Shown: positions 21,448 through 32,200 of the stretch, one piece after another | Layout of the letters: each line of letters begins with the position of its first letter | How positions within the stretch are numbered: the stretch's first letter is position 1 | DNA from: Sporosarcina thermotolerans | GTDB taxonomy: Bacteria; Bacillota; Bacilli; Bacillales_A; Planococcaceae | DNA: 64,000 bases | Reading direction: 5' to 3' | NCBI RefSeq assembly: GCF_030067815.1 | Contig: NZ_CP125968.1 | Span: 3,278,001 to 3,342,000 of the forward strand | The notes under the pieces: model-generated | Databases searched by the model: none | What the model saw: only the letters and a program-made list of their open reading frames with translations | Told to the model about the DNA's origin: nothing | Program-made: the position numbers and the translations under genes

Positions 21448-24400
21448 TTACGAAGCTTTTCTTATATTATCTGTGTTAGTACTACCTTTTTTCCAAATCG
21501 AATTAACCCACTCCGGATGGTCGATAAACGGATTGCGGTTGCCTTGCCATTTTTCGATAACATTATTACGGTTCATTTCAAACGCATCGACTGGATCCAT
21601 TTCATGCCATTCTAACAGCACCGATAGTTTACCGTGGTATGGATTGCTGCCATTATTCAGCAGTTCATTCAGTTCCAAATCTACACGGTCACCGGCTTCG
21701 TAACGGGTTGCCATATAGAACAGTATCCGCGCCACATCGCCTTTTACCCGATCAGGTGGCTCCCAAGAATTTGTTGTTCTAAAGCAGCCATCACAGCCTT
21801 TCACCGCATTCCCGCCATAGTCAAAATCGAGATTGCCACGTGAGCTGTTCACTTGGACATCGGTAGGACGCAAATGATGGATATCAGTCCCAGGTCCTTT
21901 GCTTGTACCGAAATTGCCATGCGATTTTGCCCAAACATGCTCTCTGTTCCAATCGCCGACATTTCCGCCGTTACGATCCTTTGAACGTGATTCGCCTGAA
22001 TAGAACAAGATGACATTGTCCGGATTATTTGGATCTTTGTCGGTTTCTTTTAAGGCATCCCAAACTTCCGAATAGGAAAGCTGGCGGTGATCTGAAATGA
22101 TTTCGTGAAGAGCATCTTTCAGTGCCTGCCCTTCTTTTCCGAATGCATTTGTAATAATCGTCACCAGGAACGTCAACATCCTCTTTAATAACAGTCACTG
22201 TAAAGCTTGCTGTAACCGACTTATCCCCGTCCGTTGCAGTTACCCCAACGATATGGCTGCCTTCTTCAAGTGTCAGTGTAAGTTCGCCTTTATTCACTGT
22301 CCCTTTTGTTGCAGAATACGTCAGCTGATCACCATCCGGATCACTGAAATGCTCGGAGAGTACGATTGAAATTGTCTCCCCGGTTTTCGCATCCTTGTTC
22401 GGGATCGGCTTCGAAATTACTGGCGCATTGTTCTCGTTCGGAACGCCGATGCGCTTCCCTTTCGAGTTGTAAAAGATGACTTCAGTAGGGTCTGCCCCTT
22501 TAATAAAATCGATTCGCTCAATGTTTTCGGCACCTCTAATCTCGAGTGGATGTTTGCCTTCCACGATTACATGCCCCATCTCGGTACCTTTCATATCTAC
22601 GATTAAGCCCTTTTTCTTCGGCTGTAAGATAACGGTATTCGTCTTGAACCCTTCGCCCGTTAACTCAGCATAGTCCCCTTTCAGGTACATGCCATCCTTC
22701 AATGATGATTGTGCGTCCATATAGACCGCAACACTTGGTTCTGCAATCATCACTTGCTTTTTATGATAATTAACAAGGTTATACACTTTCTTAATTGGAA
22801 CCGGCTCCCAAACGACAGGGGCAACGAAACCAATCTGTACCATGACTGGATCATGATCGCTTGCACGTCCCGCCATATCCGTGAAGTCTGCATTGATGTG
22901 TAAAATATCAATTTCTGTTTGATCAACCAAATTATTCGACACTAAAATATGATCTAACACTTGCGAGTTGCCTTGGTACACGTATGAATATCTGTCAGCC
23001 ATCTCGACTTGATTGATCAAATTCGTCATCAAGTTACCCTCATGGATTTTCAATGCATCTGTAAATTGGTAGTCATTGAAATCTCCAAGTGAAACGACAT
23101 TCGCATCAGGATTATCGGCCTTAATGTCGGAAATGAACTCATCTACGAGCTTCGCAATTTGCTTGCGCTGCACTTCACTTCCATAGACCGGCGGCTGCTG
23201 CGAACCGAATAATGGCGTGTCTCCCGTTTTGGAGTTCCAATGGTTCGCAATTACGACAATGGACTCCCCTTGGAAATCGAATTGCGCTGCCAACGGCTTA
23301 CGACTGCTGTTGAATGCTTGGTCATTCGGGGAAATCCGTCCAGGATTTAGCGTCAATTTTCCGTTTTCATATCCCACGGCTGTTGTCGCATCCCCATGCG
23401 GAATTCCATTCGTCAATGAAACCCTTGCTGGATTATAAAGGAATCCAACACGGATATTCGCATTCGGCTGTCCGCCGTCATCATTATTCACCGGGTCGAT
23501 ATTGACGTATTCATACTTAACACCGCCTGCATCGACAATCGCTTGGATTAGTCGCTCATAACTTTGATTCGCCTTCGAATCACCTGCATCCGGGCCATTA
23601 TTATCCTGCACTTCGGTCACGCCGATAATATCCGGACTCTGCATATCTACTGCGAATGCCCGTGCCAGTTTTTTCGTTTTATCATTCGAAGTAGTTTTTG
23701 TATTGTTCGAGAAGTTTTCCAAGTTATATGAAGCGATTGTTAGCTTGTCCTCCGATTTCACAATCGTTGTCTTCTCAGGAACTGCATCCCCTTTTGTATG
23801 CCTTTGTTGCATTTCATTCAAGGACACGTAGATTTTATAGTTTTGGAACGAATAGCCGACAACACCTGTAATTGGCCCTGTGAAACGGTCACCCGTCGCG
23901 ACTTCAAAATCACGTGCCGGCCCATTCGGTTCCAACCTGAATTGAACACGGTCTGCGTTCTCGTCATCTTCCTTGAATAAAATTCCGCCATTTAGCGTAT
24001 CTGTCGCGGCATTTTCAAATACTGTAACAAGGTCACCATGCTCCTGGGGGCCTACCGCCTTGACATTGCCAACCTGGACAAGCATTGCTTCGCGGCTTTC
24101 CCAGAAATCGGCAGCATATGTCGCAGGATCGAATTCTTCGAACTGATAGCTTGCGATTTTCTCATTCGGTAAATTCTTTTCATTAATAATGAATGGAGTT
24201 GGAAGCGACACATTTCTCTCTAAGATTTGCACATTGCCGCCACGATCATCACGTACATTGATCTGCGTCGTCTTCAAATCAGTTTCCTGCCGATCCGCAT
24301 ATCCATCGATTGCATATTCACTAACTTCCCCCGTTACAGAAACGAAGTCCCCGATCGAGAGATTCCAAGCGTCCCGCCCACTATATAGGACGATTGCTTC

Positions 24401-25976
24401 TGAAGTGTTCAAATTGCCGTCGCGCTTATCGTCCGGTGACTGGATATGATAATAAACCGATCCGTTCAGTTCATATTTATACGTGACAATTCCTTCGACG
24501 CCTTCCACGATTTGACCGTCAAAAGGAGATACATGCCCCTCCCCTTGTATATCATGGATTTGCAAACTTTCTGTAATTGTGTAATTGAAAGTCTTCACAT
24601 CACCATATCGGCCGTCATTCGTTTTCACGACAGCTTTGATTGTCATGTCTTCCCTTACATCAATCGGCGTAGCGTATGTTGCGCCACTTTCAATCGGATT
24701 CATGCCGTTCAATGTATATAGAATTTCAGAATCAGGTGTTCCTGTAGTCAATGAAACCTTCACACCACCAACAAATGTACCGCTGCCCGGATTCGCGATC
24801 ACCGGCTGAATGACTGAACTATCAACGACAACATCCACCGTCGAACGGGGGATGATCTGGTAATCATTATCGAACTGCTGAACGATACCTGTAATCGAAT
24901 CATACGTTGTTCCGACAGATAGTCCGAGTGATGCCGTTTCATCACGAACGATGAATTCATGCCCGTCCGTCGCTAAATAATTTGCCCAGCCACTTCCGGC
25001 TTGAACATCTGACAGGATTGCATTATGCACAGTGACGAGCTGTGATTCCACCGCTTCGCCAACTTCTGCCCCTGTAATTACTGTAGGTGCCGGGTCTCCT
25101 GCATTCTTATTTAATTCAACAATGGATGCACCATCCAATTGCAGCAATCCCCGATAATCGGCAAGTGTGCCGGTCAATGTCACTTCGTCGCCAATTGAAG
25201 CAGGCAAACTTATTGGTCGTACTGCGATTCCTCCTGTTTCGTCCTGGATTGAAATGGTGTTTTTCAAGTTAGCTGCAACTATGCCTTTTATTGTAACCGT
25301 TTCACCAAGAGCCATAGAACGCGCATCTGCTATTGTTAAAATATCTCCGGATTCATCGGGGTTTCCGGGTTCACCTGGTTCGGTGCCATCCATTTCATGT
25401 GACCCCAAATAATCGAATGTGTCCTTCGGATAAACGTTCCATTCATCATCCCGATTAAACGCATCATTTGGAACCGAATCCCCGCTTGTAATCGTAGCCT
25501 TTCGAACGAGTGTGACATCAGTCCCCCAATTGTTCCTTGCCCCGACTTGTCCAAATGAATCGATTACCTTATCCTCTTTTTTAAGAACAAGCGCATCATC
25601 CCCATTGAAATTGATGACGCTCATATTTTCAAGATTACCCTTATCTTTTAATTCCGGCAGCTGCATCGCGATGATAGATGACAAATGTCTCATTTGCACC
25701 TAATGTCCCCGACAACGTCAGTTTTGAAGTCGCCACAGTCGCACCATTCGCGTAAAGCTCCACTGAATACTTACTTAAATCCACGGCCTGTCTTGTTCCG
25801 TTATAAAGCTCAATCGCCTTATTAAAACTGCTGCCCTCAACGTACTCCGAAATGAACAAATCGGACACAGCCGACTCTGCCTTTGCAATATTCGGTATTG
25901 ACGGCACTAACATACTTGCCACCAATCCAACTGCCAAAAAACTATTCAAACGCTTTCTCCATCTCTTATTTCGCAT
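21448..25976 (-). CDS. Giant secreted multidomain nuclease (EEP nuclease fused to endonuclease I; two frameshifts as read)
   Basis: About 1,510 residues. Order: signal peptide (RKRLNSFLAVGLVASMLVPS), lamin-tail-like domain (DLFISEYVEGSSFNKAIELY), OB-fold-like segments, a chitobiase-C-type beta domain (near GTPDSEILYTLNGMNP), an ExeM/NucH-type OB domain (IQGEGHVSPFDGQ), an endonuclease/exonuclease/phosphatase domain (TIASYNLENFSNN, GVTEVQDNNG, VIANHWNSKTGD, SLGDFNDYQFTDAL, RASDHDPVMVQI), a cadherin-like domain, and finally an endonuclease I domain with NREHVWAKSHG and TDIHHLRPTD. Both catalytic sets look complete. Junctions near 25665 and 22155 are off frame; the first is better explained by an extra base, unlike most others here. 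It is probably a scavenger of extracellular DNA or RNA for phosphate and nucleosides. There is no SLH or sortase anchor, so release is expected. Confidence 0.88.
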
Positions 25977-26202
25977 GGTACCATTCTCCTCTCAACACTA
26001 AAAATTATGGTGCTGCGCGTCATAGATCGTAAGAAAACCGCTCCTTCCATTACAAGATTAATAGAATTGCATATTCATACTAACATTGCCTACTTCCAAT
26101 GGCTATGCGACTTTTTGTAAGATTTCGCCACTACTATGTATTGCTTTCGAAGTATATTTATTCCAATGGAGGGGTGAGGTTAGTTGCAGAGAGAATTTAA
26201 AA

Positions 26203-26236
26203 AACACTCCCAATTGAACCTGGGAGTGTTGATTTT
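26203..26236 (-). terminator. Terminator of the FtsH-like gene
   Basis: AACACTCCC...GGGAGTGTT stem flanked by A and T tracts on both sides, 12 bases past the stop. Confidence 0.85.
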
Positions 26237-26247
26237 AATCTATCCAA

Positions 26248-27986
26248 TTATACGACGACTAACTCATCAAGCTGCACAACTTTGCTGTCCACAATTTTTT
26301 GAATCTCAGTTCCATCCAAAGTTTCTTTTTGGAATAAAACTTCGACCAACTCTTCAAACTGCGCAGCATTTTCACGGATAAGCGTTTCAGTTTTACCAAT
26401 TGCCTCACCGAAAATCTCCTGCATTTTCATTTCTTTCTCGCCTTTATTAAACGTCAACGTGAAGCTATCTTGGTACAAGCCAGTGTCTACCATCCGTTCG
26501 ATGATATCCTTCGCTTGCTGCACATCGCCGCTGACGCCGATGCTGTGCTCGCCAAGGTAAAGCCGTTCGGCAACTCCCCCCGCAAGGATCATGCTTACTT
26601 GGTCCATCAATTCACTTGCAGTCTGCAAATGAAGTTCCTTCTGAATCGGGGCAACATATCCAAGCGCTTGTCCACGTGGAATAATTGTCGCTTTACGGAC
26701 AGATCCCGGTTTTGTTAACGCAGCAATCAGCGCGTGACCTGATTCATGGATTGCGACTCTTCTTTTCGTGTCAATATCATTCAAAGCACGTGATGTACTA
26801 CCAAGGATCGTACGGTCAATCGCAAAATCGAGATCGCCCTTATCAATCTGTTGGCGACCATCACGGACCGCACGTTTACTTGCCGTTTCGAATAAAGAAC
26901 TAAGCTCAGCACCCGAAAATCCGGAAGTGCTTTCCGCCAATACATCAAGTGATGCATACACTTCATCAGCTAACAGACGGCCTTTCGTATGAATATCAAT
27001 GATTTCGCGGCGACCATTCGTATCCGGCAGCGGCACATTGAATGTATAGTCGATACGGCCTGGACGAAGGAATGCTTCATCCAACATATCTTTCCGGTTC
27101 GTCGCAGCGATGAAAAGAATCCCTTCATTGTCATTGCCGCCATCCAATTGAACAAGCAGCTCAGTCAATGTTTTCTCCGATTCTTCCCCACCATGCTCTT
27201 TTCGTTTACCAGCAAGCGCATCGACTTCATCGATGAAAATGACTGCCGGGCGATGCTTCCGCGCATTTTGGAATAATGTTCGTACACGAGATGCACCAAC
27301 TCCGACAAACAATTCCGTGAAGGCGGAACCGCTTGATGAATAGAAAGTCGCCCCAATTTCATGGGCAATCGCTTGAGCAAGCAATGTTTTCCCTGTCCCA
27401 GGAGGCCCGTATAATAAAAGCCCTTTTGGCGCCTGAATCCCTAATTGCGTGGCGCGCACTGGGTCTTTAATAATTGACAATGTCTGGTGAATCTCGTCCT
27501 TCATTTCCTCAGGAAGTCCACCGATATCATCCAATGTAATGTCAGGAAGAGGAGTCGCTTTAGATGCCCCATTCTTCATTGAAGAAATACCAGCACCCAA
27601 CTTCCCTTTTTTATGGAGGACCAACAGCGTTAAAAACGCCGCAATAATTAACCACCACCAATGATCAAACCACTATATTGGCTATTATCAACAAATTTAT
27701 ATGAAAGGTTATATTTTTCCATTAATCGTTCAGCTAATTGGCTTTGCGGACGGACCTGTGTAATGTACAGTTCACCTTCCGTTTGCAAATACAATGTACC
27801 ATCAGCCTTTTCCCTTAAAGCTAACTGTTGGTCATCTTGAGCCTGGATCGTCTTCTCAAATTCTGAAAACGATACATTTATCCCCTTATTCGCACCCGAA
27901 ACATACCATCCGACACTTGCTACAATCCCAATGACTAAGACAACAAGGACGACAATCTTCGTTGCAAATTTCGAAATAGGCTTCAA
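26248..27986 (-). CDS. FtsH-like membrane AAA+ zinc protease (one frameshift as read)
   Basis: About 579 residues. A membrane segment at 9-31, an extracytoplasmic stretch of some 60 residues, a second membrane segment at the break (GWLIIAAFLTLLVLH), then the AAA+ module with Walker A GPPGTGKTLLAQ, pore FVGVGASRVR, Walker B FIDEVDAL and second region of homology ATNRKDMLDEAFLRPGRID, and the M41 zinc motif HESGH. A base is missing near 27650. It is about 60 residues shorter than housekeeping FtsH, lacks the long acidic tail, and stands alone rather than beside hprT/tilS, so it is more likely a paralogue; I give no gene symbol for that reason. It should degrade membrane or damaged proteins. Confidence 0.85.
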
Positions 27987-28211
27987 GCCATCCCCAACTC
28001 CTTCTGTATGATGTTATTATTATATAATAAAAAACAGTATATGAATAGGTGGAATTAATGACAATTGTATTTCGCTAACTTACTATCTTGTAAGGTTTTT
28101 ATTTAATTTACTGTTATACCAAAAAATGTTTTCACAATGAAAATAGTATATTTTTTTTGATAGGAAGATTGGGGGAGTTTTTATGGGAATGCGGGGATAC
28201 TTTTATTCCCC

Positions 28212-28240
28212 TTGCTTTATCCACAATTCCATGCTATAAT
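28212..28240 (+). promoter_or_regulatory. Strong sigma-A promoter of an orphan RNA
   Basis: TTGCTT and a perfect TATAAT with 17 bases between. No protein-coding gene follows; a terminator does, 250 bases on. Confidence 0.75.
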
Positions 28241-28246
28241 CAATCA

Positions 28247-28524
28247 GTTAACAAACGTAGTAACTTTATAATTTGACTTGGCATTCTACGTACTGTTTTT
28301 GAGGACACTTATTCACACTGGCGCGGCTAAAGGGTCGCAAGGACGCAAGAGTAGGCAGGGCTTGCGTTGCTTAAGGATAGAAGACATCCAGTGGAAAATG
28401 ACCGCGGCATTGATCATTTTCAATTTAATTCGGATCACGAATTCTAAAGATGAACACAAAACTTCAACTAAAAAAGTTACTATAAATCAAAGGGTTGCTT
28501 CTCAAGACGAGAGCAACCCTTTTC
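28247..28524 (+). ncRNA. Candidate structured small RNA (~275 nt), family not recognised
   Basis: Transcribed region inferred from the promoter at 28212-28240 and the terminator at 28490-28524. CACTGG near 28315 pairs with CCAGTG near 28392, enclosing a GC-rich 75-nt core that includes GGACGCAA and an ACGCAA...TTGCGT hairpin. The only open frame across it (28278-28607) runs through the terminator, has no Shine-Dalgarno and gives no sensible protein. GGACGCAA recalls the cyclic-di-GMP-I (GEMM) aptamer, but the remaining conserved positions are not evident. It could be a trans-acting RNA or an aptamer that lost its gene. Confidence 0.45.
28490..28524 (+). terminator. Terminator of the orphan RNA
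   Basis: AAGGGTTGCT...AGCAACCCTT with TTTCC following. Confidence 0.85.
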
Positions 28525-28557
28525 CAATTTCCCACAAAAAAAACGACCGAATGGATC

Positions 28558-28689
28558 TTATCGCCCATTCAGCCGTTTTTCTTCTACTTTCATCGCCTCT
28601 ATCTTGATCTTCCCAGTAGTTTTGCGAATCGTCTCTGCGTTTCTCCTATGGTCGTCCGCAGCATTCATCATGTAGATGACTTGAATCAT
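28558..28689 (-). CDS. Small basic protein of unknown function (43 aa)
   Basis: ATG 28689 follows GGAGGG by 8 bases. The 43 residues begin MIQVIYMMNAADDHRRNAET and end in VEEKRLNGR; the peptide is charged and probably helical. It is convergent with the orphan RNA. An A-rich hairpin (AACGGCTGAATGG / CCATTCGGTCGTT) overlaps its stop and acts as terminator. I do not recognise the family. Confidence 0.55.
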   Translation of the reverse strand: MIQVIYMMNAADDHRRNAETIRKTTGKIKIEAMKVEEKRLNGR

Positions 28690-28967
28690 TGTGTAATCCC
28701 TCCAATTCTCATTACTCCTTATATAGTATGTGCTGAAAAAAGAAAGGATACACATCGGTTTAATATAATACTTTTCTGAAATCATGGATAATTGCAATGA
28801 ATCAAACTCAAGAAACATCATGTATCTCCGCTATGTAACTCGCCTGTAATATATTTGTAATTTAATTGCCCCCGTCCTGTAATGTTCAATCTTTACAATG
28901 ATTACTGTGATCAGTAACTTATATAAAAATAAAAAGCCATATAGATCAGTGGTAGATAGGGGAAAGC

Positions 28968-29644
28968 ATGAAGAAAGTTGCTTTATCGTTAATCGTAGCA
29001 GGTTCATTGGCATTTGGATTTACAACTGGAGATGCAGAAGCTAGTTCACCGGCATCCCAATCAGTATCAGTAAATAACGGCACATATACAACAGCTCATA
29101 ATGTAAATATCCGTTCCGGAGCAGGAACTGGGAATAAAATTGTTTTATTAGCGAAAAAAGGTACAGAGGTTTCGGTTGTTGGACAAAGAATGTTGGAAAA
29201 GAAGTTTGGTATAACGTTAAGGTGAATGGCAAAACAGGCTGGGCACTTAGCACTTTATTAACAAAGAATGGTGCGGCTACCAAAACAGCAAACAATGCAT
29301 CAGTTGTTCAAAAAGCGAAGTCTTTGACAGGCATTCCTTATCGATTCGGAGGCACTTCCACAAAAGGATTCGATTGCAGCGGGTTCGTCCAATATGTCTA
29401 CAAACAATCTGGCAAATCGGTTTCTCGTGACACATTAGGTCAATTCGCACAATCTAAAAAAGTGAGTGAACCAAAACCAGGCGACTTGGTATTCTTCCAA
29501 AATACATACCGCAAAGGCATTTCACATGTCGGCATTTATATCGGGAATAACAAATTCGTTCATGCCGGCGGTAAACAATCACAAATCGTAAGCCTAAGCA
29601 ATAGTTATTGGAAATCAAAATTCCATAGTTTTAAACGTCTTTAA
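28968..29644 (+). CDS. SH3b-NlpC/P60 cell-wall endopeptidase (one frameshift as read)
   Basis: About 225 residues: signal peptide (KKVALSLIVAGSLAFGF...AEA), one bacterial SH3 domain (NVNIRSGAGTGNKIV to NGKTGWALSTLL), then an NlpC/P60 domain with catalytic cysteine in FDCSGFVQYVY, histidine in SHVGIYIG and third polar residue in FVHAGG. It should cut the gamma-D-Glu to diamino acid bond in wall peptides. One A missing at AAA 29184-29186 (VVGQK|NVGKEVWYN) splits it inside the SH3 domain. It is smaller than LytE/LytF types and has no LysM, so wall binding would rest on the SH3 domain. Confidence 0.88.
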
Positions 29645-29649
29645 GAACA

Positions 29650-29832
29650 AAAGCGCGGCGCCTGCATAGAGGCGACAGGCATAAGGCGAAGATGCGGCGT
29701 GGCGCTTTTTGCCACATAGCAGATTTGACTTATGACCCGAGCCAATCGAACAGCGCAGGGTTCGATTTGCCGTATTTCTGCGCTCTTTGCAGAAATTAAG
29801 GCATCCCCTTCAGCGCCCGGAGTTAGACGTAA
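29650..29832 (+). repeat. GC-rich dispersed-type element after the NlpC/P60 gene
   Basis: Begins AAGCGCGGCGCCTG, contains GAGGCGACAGGCATAAG, a CTTATGACCCGAGCC segment and ends CAGCGCCCGGAGTTAGACG. CATAAG/CTTATG and GCGC segments can pair, suggesting a long folded unit. Only one copy is in the window; I remember closely similar sequence as dispersed in other Bacillales genomes, which needs a search. No coding potential. Confidence 0.5.
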
Positions 29833-29834
29833 AT

Positions 29835-29873
29835 AAAAAAACGCCGGTACGTTATATGTACCAGCGTTTTTTT
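29835..29873. terminator. Bidirectional terminator between convergent genes
   Basis: AACGCCGGTAC and GTACCAGCGTT stem with A tract before and T tract after, between the NlpC/P60 gene and the patatin gene. Confidence 0.85.
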
Positions 29874-30789
29874 ATATTACTCGAAAATTCCTCTTGCTCC
29901 CATTGGCATGTGGCCAAGTTTGCAGAAATTGGTTCGTTCGTGACCGCCCTATTTCCATGAGTACGTCTTTTTGTTCGTCCTCCATATTGAACTGGGTGGC
30001 GCTGTATTGTTCAACAGGAATGAAAATAATATCTTTCTCGTGCTTACGTGAGATATATCGTTCATCATGAGCGTTTTTCATTGTGGAGAACAGTGCTTCG
30101 AATAAGTTGAGTGCATTGGTGATTTCCCTTCCACCCATTTCCTTACTGTTTGAGCTCAATTTCATACCGATTAGAGGACGTTCCTTCTTCCCTTCCGCGT
30201 CGTCGAAAATCCACATCGGGAAATTGCTAAGAACTCCGCCATCCACAACAATTGCTTCTCCCGTTGGCGCCCTAAAACGTACTGGCTCGAAGAAAAAAGG
30301 GATATTGCAACTCATCCGAAGCGCTCTTGCGATTGGAAACATCCCAGGCTCGATACCGTAATGAACGAGATCATCCGGCAAAACGATCATCTTGCCATGC
30401 GTTAAATCCGACGCAACCAATTTTAATGACCCAGGCGGCAAATCTGAAAACGTATAAAGCCCTTTCTCCGACAGCTTTTCGAAAAACCAATCCTCTAAAG
30501 CTTTTCCTTGATAAAGCCCCATCCGCCGATACAATCCCAACCATTTCATAAAAGGGATTGGAAGGAGTGACTTGCGGGGATCCAACAGAGACTCTAAATT
30601 TTCCTCCTGCATCATCGCCTCAATTTCCTTACCCGAATACCCTGCTGCTATGAAACATGCAATAATTGCACCGGCACTCGTTCCCGCCAATCGCTTAAAA
30701 CGATATCCTTGCTCCTCCAACACTTGGTACGCACCGACCAAAGCGAAACCTTTCAACCCGCCACCAGCAAACACCCCATCTATTAACAC
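29872..30789 (-). CDS. Patatin-like phospholipase
   Basis: 305 residues, cytosolic (no signal peptide). The oxyanion motif is FAGGGLKGFA, the nucleophile elbow GTSAGA and the catalytic aspartate in VVDGGVLSNFP, giving the Ser-Asp dyad of patatin and RssA-type hydrolases. Likely an esterase or phospholipase A acting on lipids; the natural substrate is unknown. GTG 30789 lies 5 bases after GGGAGGG. It is transcribed alone toward the terminator at 29835-29873. Confidence 0.9.
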   Translation of the reverse strand: MLIDGVFAGGGLKGFALVGAYQVLEEQGYRFKRLAGTSAGAIIACFIAAGYSGKEIEAMMQEENLESLLDPRKSLLPIPFMKWLGLYRRMGLYQGKALEDWFFEKLSEKGLYTFSDLPPGSLKLVASDLTHGKMIVLPDDLVHYGIEPGMFPIARALRMSCNIPFFFEPVRFRAPTGEAIVVDGGVLSNFPMWIFDDAEGKKERPLIGMKLSSNSKEMGGREITNALNLFEALFSTMKNAHDERYISRKHEKDIIFIPVEQYSATQFNMEDEQKDVLMEIGRSRTNQFLQTWPHANGSKRNFRVI

Positions 30790-30929
30790 AGCATCCCTCC
30801 CATGGCGTTGTTATACTATAATATTTGGAACCGCAATGTAGAACTTACTATTGATGAATTGGCGCAACGAGTCATGAATAAGTCCATATTATTTCGAAAT
30901 AAAAATCCACATTACTATTAGCGAAAAAT

Positions 30930-30955
30930 GTTTTCATATTTTCCAATACGGGTAT
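30930..30955 (+). promoter_or_regulatory. Sigma-B-type promoter of the first YflT-domain gene
   Basis: GTTTTC and GGGTAT separated by 14 bases, 35 bases upstream of the start codon; matches the GTTTAA-N12-15-GGGWAW consensus of the general stress sigma factor. The paralogue at 36895 has an equivalent site. Confidence 0.8.
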
Positions 30956-30990
30956 TTGATTAATCATCACGAAAAAAGGAGGCAATCTAC

Positions 30991-31557
30991 ATGAAGGAAA
31001 AGAAATTTGTAGGTATGTACCATGACGATTCGGAATTGATGGCGAAAATAGACCAATTAAAATCCCAAGGTTTCGAAGGCGAGAACATTTACGTGATTGC
31101 AGAGGACGAAAACGATATAAGAATGTTTCAAGGGATGAAATATGGTGATGTGAAAACAACACCTGATTCTTGGTTCAATCGTTTCATCGATTTTCTTACT
31201 GGTGAGGATCATGTCCGAAGCATGCTCCAAGAGGTTGGTGTTTCCGAAGGAGATATGGAAAATTATTATACTGAAATTAAGACCGGCGGGAAGCTATTAT
31301 ATGTGGACCAAGGCGAAGTGAATCTATTTCATACAAATTATTCCCGTAACAGTTTTGGTGTGTCGGATATAGGATCAGATCCGAATTTAGGCGCAAATCG
31401 TATTTCAGATTTCGAGTCGAATGAATTTTCTTCGAATAACTATTCATCCGGGGCTTTCCAAGATTCGAATTTGCACGAAGGAACAGATACGAATTTTGGA
31501 CGAGTTGGCGGAGAAGCGACTGTCAACGAAAGCCGTAAGAAAACAGATTATGAATAA
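30991..31557 (+). CDS. General stress protein, YflT domain, long paralogue
   Basis: 188 residues. The N-terminal 110 form a YflT/GS17M-type domain (KKFVGMYHDDSELMAKIDQL, then DSWFNRFIDFLTGEDHVRSM), followed by a hydrophilic Asn/Ser/Asp-rich tail absent from the paralogue at 36895-37317. AAAGGAGG lies 9 bases before ATG 30991. The sigma-B-type promoter fits the known heat and general stress induction of the family. Molecular function is unknown. Confidence 0.85.
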   Translation: MKEKKFVGMYHDDSELMAKIDQLKSQGFEGENIYVIAEDENDIRMFQGMKYGDVKTTPDSWFNRFIDFLTGEDHVRSMLQEVGVSEGDMENYYTEIKTGGKLLYVDQGEVNLFHTNYSRNSFGVSDIGSDPNLGANRISDFESNEFSSNNYSSGAFQDSNLHEGTDTNFGRVGGEATVNESRKKTDYE

Positions 31558-31567
31558 AAGTTGAAAG

Positions 31568-31606
31568 AAAGACCCGCAAAGCTGGACATGCTTTGCGGGT
31601 CTTTTT
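31568..31606 (+). terminator. Terminator after the first YflT gene
   Basis: AAAGACCCGCAAAGC pairs perfectly with GCTTTGCGGGTCTTT, followed by T. Confidence 0.92.
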
Positions 31607-32200
31607 CGCGCTCTGTCCGTTTGGGGTGAGACAGAGATGACACGTTAAGGTTTAGGGTGAATTTGCATTGATAGTCTAATAGATCACGAGATTGCACATT
31701 GCCAATGGTAGATGAGTTTCAAACATTTTTACGATATTACTTTGACAAGTTGATACTTTCAACCATAAGAGTGAAGGGATTAAGCTGGCTGGATGCTACC
31801 TCAGCCCGGGTTGTTCGGATATCATATTTCAAATTAGAGAGATTTTATTGCTGTCTGCGACGACAGTCTATTAGGCGGAATTAGAATAAGTTGCCTGTCC
31901 ATGGCAAGTCCCTAAAAAGCCTAAACTTTGAGTTGGGAGGTACTGTTGCAGTCAACGATGTTTGTTGTTTCATATGGTACGCGAATTATTTATATCAAAG
32001 TAGAGGTGGAGGCAATGTCGATTACAACTCGCAAATGTGTTCATTGTTTGTCCTAGTTGTGTTACTCATAAGATGTTTCACCCTATTCCTTAAAAACCCC
32101 TTCGAAAAAGGGTTCTCTATACTGTATTACAGTGAACTTACTCTGATTAGGTGCCGCCACGGTTGTCCAGAAAATAATTTATTAATTGTAAGAAAAAATG
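31607..32200. other. Long intergenic stretch without a supported gene
   Basis: Short open frames (31699-31884, 31891-32205) lack Shine-Dalgarno sites and family resemblance. A GGTGGAGG at about 32006 precedes a 13-codon frame with a CVHC motif ending at 32054, possibly the stump of a zinc-ribbon gene. AACCCCTT...AAAGGGTT near 32094-32116 is a weak hairpin. Nothing else was recognised. Confidence 0.5.

Noticed and set aside
28313-28395. Cyclic-di-GMP-I (GEMM) riboswitch
   Set aside because: Only GGACGCAA fits; the second helix, tetraloop receptor and a downstream gene are not evident.
28278-28607. 109-aa plus-strand frame
   Set aside because: Runs through a perfect terminator and lacks a ribosome site; the region is better explained as a structured RNA.
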